Assembly (NCBI GenBank): GCA_910579505.1
Contig: CAJTTZ010000013.1
Location: forward strand, 1-64,000
Origin: an uncultured Lachnospiraceae bacterium
GTDB taxonomy: Bacteria; Bacillota; Clostridia; Lachnospirales; Lachnospiraceae
Length of the DNA: 64,000 nt
Direction of reading: 5' to 3'
Positions 59,992-64,000 of the stretch are shown piece by piece. Every line of letters starts with the position of its first letter. Positions within the stretch are counted from its first letter, which is position 1. Under the pieces are notes generated by a model. That model was not told the DNA's origin, did no database searches, and was given only the letters and a program-made list of their open reading frames with translations. Both the position numbers and the translations under genes were made by a program.

Positions 59992-60972
59992 TCAGTTGCC
60001 GTACTGCGACACATTTGTACTGTCCACCTTCTCAAAAGGAACCCAGACGTACTTCCCGTCCTCACTGATGCCTTCCAGCGAATCGGCCGCTTCGCCCTGC
60101 GCAAACCGAATCCCGGCCTTTACTGCCGCTTCGCCCTGCCCAGCGCCAGACTGGCAGACGGTAAACGCCATATCTCCGCTTTTGATCGCGGCACATCCGT
60201 CTGCAGTCGCATCCACGCCAAGCACCGGCAGGGTGCTCAGATCTATGTCCGCCTCCTTGCACGCTTCGATCACCCCAAGCGCCATAGAATCATTTTCACA
60301 AAGTACACAGTCCACCGGAGACCCGGTTCTCAAAAAAATTTCAAACAGATGCTTCGCCAGCCCCTGATCCCAGTCCGCATAATCCTCAAACACATAATTG
60401 ATCGTCTTTCCACTGTCCTCCAATGTCCGCTTTACTCCACTGGTTCTTCCGGCCGTTGCAGAATGCGCTTTCTCGCCCTTTAACAGCACCACATTAATCT
60501 CCTGACGGCCCGCCAGCTTATCAAGCACATATTCCGCCTGAAACTGCCCCGCCACAAATTCGTCAGAACCGGCATAGATATATTTCCCTTCTTTCAGCTG
60601 TTTTTCATCCGGGCAGCTGTTGATAAAGACAATCGGTATATCCCCTGCGCTCGCTTTCAGTTCCACAACTGTCTCCGGGTTGACCGGGCTGCATAGAATC
60701 ACATTGTAGCCTTCCTGTCCTGCAGATTTCAGATAATTCACCTGTTTTTCAATGGAACCCTCCGCATCCTTAAATTCAAACTGCGCGCCCTCCGCCTCAG
60801 CGGTTTTCCTCGCCGCCTCGACAAGTGTCCCACGGAAGCTGTCCATCTGGTTTAAGACTAGAAGGATTTTTACATCCTTATTTGAAACAGCTCCGCCGTC
60901 GCTTCCGCAGCCGGTAAGCACAAACATTCCAAGTATCACCATGCCAAGCAGTATTCCCAGCTTTTTTCTCAT
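59992..60972 (-). CDS. Sugar-type periplasmic binding lipoprotein
   Basis: A 326-residue lipoprotein (lipobox VLTGC, Cys22) of the type I periplasmic-binding family (RbsB/LsrB-like): ILLVLNQMDSFRGTLVEAAR, ILCSPVNPETVVELKAS, CENDSMALGVIEACKE and LPVLGVDATADGCAAIKSGD. No ABC transporter genes lie beside it. Instead its start overlaps the stop of a chemoreceptor gene by 4 bases, so it probably presents a ligand (sugar or AI-2-like) to that receptor. Confidence 0.88.
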   Translation of the reverse strand: MRKKLGILLGMVILGMFVLTGCGSDGGAVSNKDVKILLVLNQMDSFRGTLVEAARKTAEAEGAQFEFKDAEGSIEKQVNYLKSAGQEGYNVILCSPVNPETVVELKASAGDIPIVFINSCPDEKQLKEGKYIYAGSDEFVAGQFQAEYVLDKLAGRQEINVVLLKGEKAHSATAGRTSGVKRTLEDSGKTINYVFEDYADWDQGLAKHLFEIFLRTGSPVDCVLCENDSMALGVIEACKEADIDLSTLPVLGVDATADGCAAIKSGDMAFTVCQSGAGQGEAAVKAGIRFAQGEAADSLEGISEDGKYVWVPFEKVDSTNVSQYGN

Positions 60973-62975
60973 ACTTCTTCCCCCCTGTCCACCTTAAACA
61001 TATTCATCTGATCTGCCAGCTCTACCGCCGACTCCGTCAGTTCCTTTGCCCCTTCCGCAACCGTCTCGCTGTTTTCGGTAATGCTGTGTGCCTGCTCTAC
61101 CATCGTAGTCGATGTCGCCAGGATTTCCTCCGAGCTCGCCGCCTGTTCCTCTGAAATGGCCGCCACATTAACCGCCACATTATCTACCTGTTCCACCTTT
61201 TCGATCATCTGTCCTACCAGGTGGTTGACCTCGTCAATATTGTCAAAAATCAGATCAAACGTCTTCAGCGCGCCATTTACCAGCTCACCGCTGCTCCGAA
61301 TATTGTCTACGCTGTCATCCGCCTGACTGACCACATCCTTTACGAGAACATTAATTTCGGAGATCAGGCTCTCGATATTATGTACGGAACTGGAGCTGGT
61401 CTGCGCGAGCTTTCCGATCTCCGTCGCAACTACCGCAAATCCCTTTCCGGCATCGCCTGCCCGGGCCGCCTCAATCGACGCGTTAAGCGACAACAGGTTT
61501 GTCTCGTCGGCAATATCGCTGATCACACCCGTGATCTTCGTGATCTCCTCAGAGGCCTTACCCACCTTGCCGATTGCCTGCTGAAGTTTTACCATCGCTT
61601 CATTGATGCTTGTCATCGCCACGCCGACATCCTGCATGTCCGCCTTCCCCTTTCGGGAGACATCTACCGTCTCCTTCATCTTAAGCTCTACCTGCTCGCC
61701 ATCCTCTCTTGTATTCGCCACTACGGCCGCCAGGGTGGTGGCATTTTCCGCAATCTCGTTCACTGAAAGGGAGAGCTGTTCCACCGTGTTGTTCAGCTCC
61801 TGCATCGACTCGCTCTGCAATTTGGAGGCGTCATACATTTCAACGGAAACTTCATTGCTGTTATCCGCCTGATTATGCAGCTTATCGGACACACTGTGAA
61901 TGGACAGGATCATGTTGCGCATGGATCCGATAAACTGCTCCACGCTGCGGCTCATAACACCGATCTCATCATTGCTCCTTGTCGTCACGTGAACCGTAAA
62001 GTCGCCGTCGCCCATAGCGGTGATAATTCTTGTCAGCTCCTTGACCGGCCTGATCACAACATGAACAACGCGCTCGATCAGAATGGCGAGCAGCAGGAGC
62101 GATACCAGCCCAATCGCAACCATAAGGATTCTGACACCGTCAATATCCGCATAGATCGTCTTCGTCGGAATATAGGAAACCAGAATCCAATCCGTCCCCT
62201 CTATTTCCGTAAATGCCGTCATCCTGTCATCTATTTCCGTCATCTGGTAATTATGCAGACCCAGTCTTTCACCCACGTCCCGCATAAATACGTCCCCTGA
62301 ATCGGCAAGCCTTGTGGAGATCAGCGTGTTATCCCGATGGGCGAGAATCGTGCCGTCCTTGGAATTGACCAGAAAAGCCTGCGCGCCCTCCATCTCGATA
62401 TAACTGTTTACAATAATACTGATGCGCTGCAGGGACAAATCTGCCGAAATAACCTTTAAGACATCAGAGCCGTCGTCCAGAATGCCGGAGGCGCTGACAA
62501 GCGCTTCGCCGTTCTCATCCGCGTATGCATCTGTAAATCCCATATTCAGCCTTGTAATACCGTCCCGGTACCACACGGACTGAAGCAGATTGCTCCCTTC
62601 TTTTTTTGACTCCGCCGCTTTTATAAGCTTTCCGTTTTCATCTGCCACATACAGCCCTTCCGGATAGTTGTCATTAAACTGGTAATAACTGTCCAGCATG
62701 GCCTGCAGGGCCTCCTCATCCGGCTTTGTCTTTTCAATCGCTCTCTTTACCGTCTGAAAAGCGGACAGGTTCTCGTCAAGCCACGACTCAATTTCATTTG
62801 CCTGGTTTGCGATGGACGAACTTAACAGATTCTGAGAATATTCGGTGATGATATTCTTGGAAATTAAATAAGAAGTCGCAGCAATGGCCAATACCATGAC
62901 TGCAACTACCGGCAGTATCGTCCCCAATAGTTTGGCCTTAATAGACCGAATCTTCTTTTGCTCTTTTTTCCCCAT
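60969..62975 (-). CDS. Methyl-accepting chemotaxis protein with dCache-type sensor
   Basis: A 668-residue receptor: membrane helix (about 10-35), an external Cache-type sensor (about 40-275; GLYVADENGKLIKAAES, RLNMGFTDAYADENGE) and a second helix (about 285-305). HAMP and a signalling domain follow, with DIADETNLLSLNASIEAARAGDAGKGFAVVA (positions about 495-525). The ATG at 62,975 (MGKKEQKK) is preferred, with GGGAGG upstream. It overlaps the binding lipoprotein gene (ATGA), so receptor and binding protein are made together. Confidence 0.9.
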   Translation of the reverse strand: MGKKEQKKIRSIKAKLLGTILPVVAVMVLAIAATSYLISKNIITEYSQNLLSSSIANQANEIESWLDENLSAFQTVKRAIEKTKPDEEALQAMLDSYYQFNDNYPEGLYVADENGKLIKAAESKKEGSNLLQSVWYRDGITRLNMGFTDAYADENGEALVSASGILDDGSDVLKVISADLSLQRISIIVNSYIEMEGAQAFLVNSKDGTILAHRDNTLISTRLADSGDVFMRDVGERLGLHNYQMTEIDDRMTAFTEIEGTDWILVSYIPTKTIYADIDGVRILMVAIGLVSLLLLAILIERVVHVVIRPVKELTRIITAMGDGDFTVHVTTRSNDEIGVMSRSVEQFIGSMRNMILSIHSVSDKLHNQADNSNEVSVEMYDASKLQSESMQELNNTVEQLSLSVNEIAENATTLAAVVANTREDGEQVELKMKETVDVSRKGKADMQDVGVAMTSINEAMVKLQQAIGKVGKASEEITKITGVISDIADETNLLSLNASIEAARAGDAGKGFAVVATEIGKLAQTSSSSVHNIESLISEINVLVKDVVSQADDSVDNIRSSGELVNGALKTFDLIFDNIDEVNHLVGQMIEKVEQVDNVAVNVAAISEEQAASSEEILATSTTMVEQAHSITENSETVAEGAKELTESAVELADQMNMFKVDRGEEV

Positions 62976-63089
62976 TCCCCATTCTTCCTCCCATAACATT
63001 TCTGCCTTTCGCTATACGGTTCCCGATCCGTCGGCAGGCGCTTTACGCTTCTGGTACATTACCATTATTATATCGTATCGTGTGCGGAC

Positions 63090-64000
63090 TCACAATCTAA
63101 ATTTTGTTTCCCCGGCCGCACTTTTTCCGTCCGTGCCCACGGTTTCCTTCCCCCTCAGGCAAAAAAGATACGCCGCCAGATTAAGCGCCAGTGCCCCAGC
63201 CCAGGCCGCTCCTTCCGCGTAGACAGCCGCCGCGAAACCCAATACAGGAAGCCCCCAGAAAATAACACCTATTCGGACCGCCATCTCCACGATGCCCGAG
63301 TACATGGGAACGGCAGGTTTCCCCATCCCCTGCACACAGCTCCTGAACACGAAGAGGAGATTGAGCAGGACGAGAAATACCGCAAGTAATTTCAGAAAAA
63401 GAGAAGTATATCCCACCGCTTCCCGCCCGGCAAGCATCAGTCCTGCCAACGGCTCAGAAAAGGAAAACAGGGTCGCGCCCAAAATTAATGATGAGGCAAA
63501 CGCCACGACGCCCGCGGCTCTCATTCCACTGCGAATCCTCTCCAATTCCCCCGCTCCGAAATTCTGCCCGGTAAATGCAGACACGTCAAAGCCGAGCGTA
63601 ATTCCCGGCAGCATGAAAAGATTCAAATACTTATTGCAGACAGAATAGGCGGAAGTATATGCGATGCCGCAACCGTTGATACAGCCCTGCACAAAAATAC
63701 AGCCCACGGAAGTAACGGCATTCATCAGCGCCATCGGCACGCCGTTTCTGAGTAGTTCCCATTCCAATTTCCGATCACAAATAAAATCACATTTTCCCAG
63801 ACGAAACTCCTCCATTTTATATAATCTGCTGCCACAAATGGCCACGGATACAAGCTGCGCCATAACCGTTGCCAAAGCCGGTCCCGCAACGCCGCTATCA
63901 AACCCATAGAGAAGCAACAAATCCAACCCAATGTTCACGCCGGAAGAAACGGCAATCGCAAGCAGAGGCGTCCTGCTGTCTCCGACTGCCCTTAAGACAG
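63090..64000 (-). CDS. MATE-family transporter, N-terminal part outside window
   Basis: The open frame continues past the window edge. It carries LRAVGDSRTPLLAIAVSSGVN, a standard MATE segment in the middle of the first half, and the second half with VFRSCVQGMGKPAVPMYSGI and a C-terminal GALALNLAAYLF. About 300 residues are visible. The GTG at 63,938 is not the true start. It is unrelated in detail to the ICE-borne MATE at 27,040. Confidence 0.9.
   Translation of the reverse strand, partial: VLRAVGDSRTPLLAIAVSSGVNIGLDLLLLYGFDSGVAGPALATVMAQLVSVAICGSRLYKMEEFRLGKCDFICDRKLEWELLRNGVPMALMNAVTSVGCIFVQGCINGCGIAYTSAYSVCNKYLNLFMLPGITLGFDVSAFTGQNFGAGELERIRSGMRAAGVVAFASSLILGATLFSFSEPLAGLMLAGREAVGYTSLFLKLLAVFLVLLNLLFVFRSCVQGMGKPAVPMYSGIVEMAVRIGVIFWGLPVLGFAAAVYAEGAAWAGALALNLAAYLFCLRGKETVGTDGKSAAGETKFRL

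Overview
The window looks like a gut Lachnospiraceae-type Clostridium (Bacillota). The evidence is the Gram-positive ribosome binding sites, the gene families, an S-box (SAM-I) riboswitch, and chromosomal genes such as murA, metK, a small (p)ppGpp synthetase and two chemoreceptors. About 1-37,500 is the right-hand part of an integrative and conjugative element (ICE). About 37,500-64,000 is host chromosome, mostly transcribed on the minus strand.

ICE, left part (1-10,190). It opens with the 3' two thirds of a Tet(O/W/32)-type ribosomal protection gene. An XRE regulator with a membrane tail (split by a frameshift at a slippery heptamer) and a SAM methyltransferase follow. A complete mobilisation/replication module comes next: sigma-70-like factor, small HTH protein, candidate oriT, MobC, relaxase, replisome-organiser protein with apparent intragenic origin repeats, DnaC-like loader, TnpW and a large serine recombinase. 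The module ends by cutting into a Maff2-family gene, of which only the last 31 codons remain.

ICE, core (10,200-26,460). This is a Tn1549-like conjugation operon: VirB6-like protein, PrgI, VirB4 ATPase, a Mom-like DNA modification protein, NlpC/P60 hydrolase (CD1108 type), DUF4315, CD1107 protein, a Cys-rich protein, topoisomerase III, and a 1,590-residue ArdC/YodL-like protein followed by small genes. An AT-rich island interrupts it at 11,080-11,590.

ICE, right part (26,460-37,497). An AT-rich cargo block carries MarR-MATE-cytidylate kinase-like, HxlR, a Cys-rich protein and a nitroreductase, then a winged-helix regulator. A second mobilisation module follows (relaxase and MobC on the minus strand, SymE-like/XRE pair, sigma factor, HTH protein, second serine recombinase). 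The ICE ends inside a host ABC transporter ATPase gene, at the Walker A codons.

Chromosome. The ICE interrupts the end of a long minus-strand gene train running from 46,148 down to 37,494: acidic repeat protein, FecR-domain protein, CHASE2 class III nucleotidyl cyclase, TIM-barrel protein, GAF/HD-GYP protein, response regulator, histidine kinase, ABC ATPase. Upstream lie a DUF1963 protein and metK. A SAM-I riboswitch with its promoter and terminator lies at 50,016-50,249. Between it and metK is a polytopic membrane protein gene whose 5' end carries a G10 tract that puts the start codon out of frame: a likely phase-variable gene, currently off. The rest holds murA, a LysM/M23 peptidase, a coiled-coil membrane protein, two chemoreceptors (one overlapping a sugar-type binding lipoprotein), a RelQ-type synthetase, a large membrane protein, hemolysin III and a MATE transporter cut by the window end.

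No tRNA, rRNA or CRISPR array was seen.
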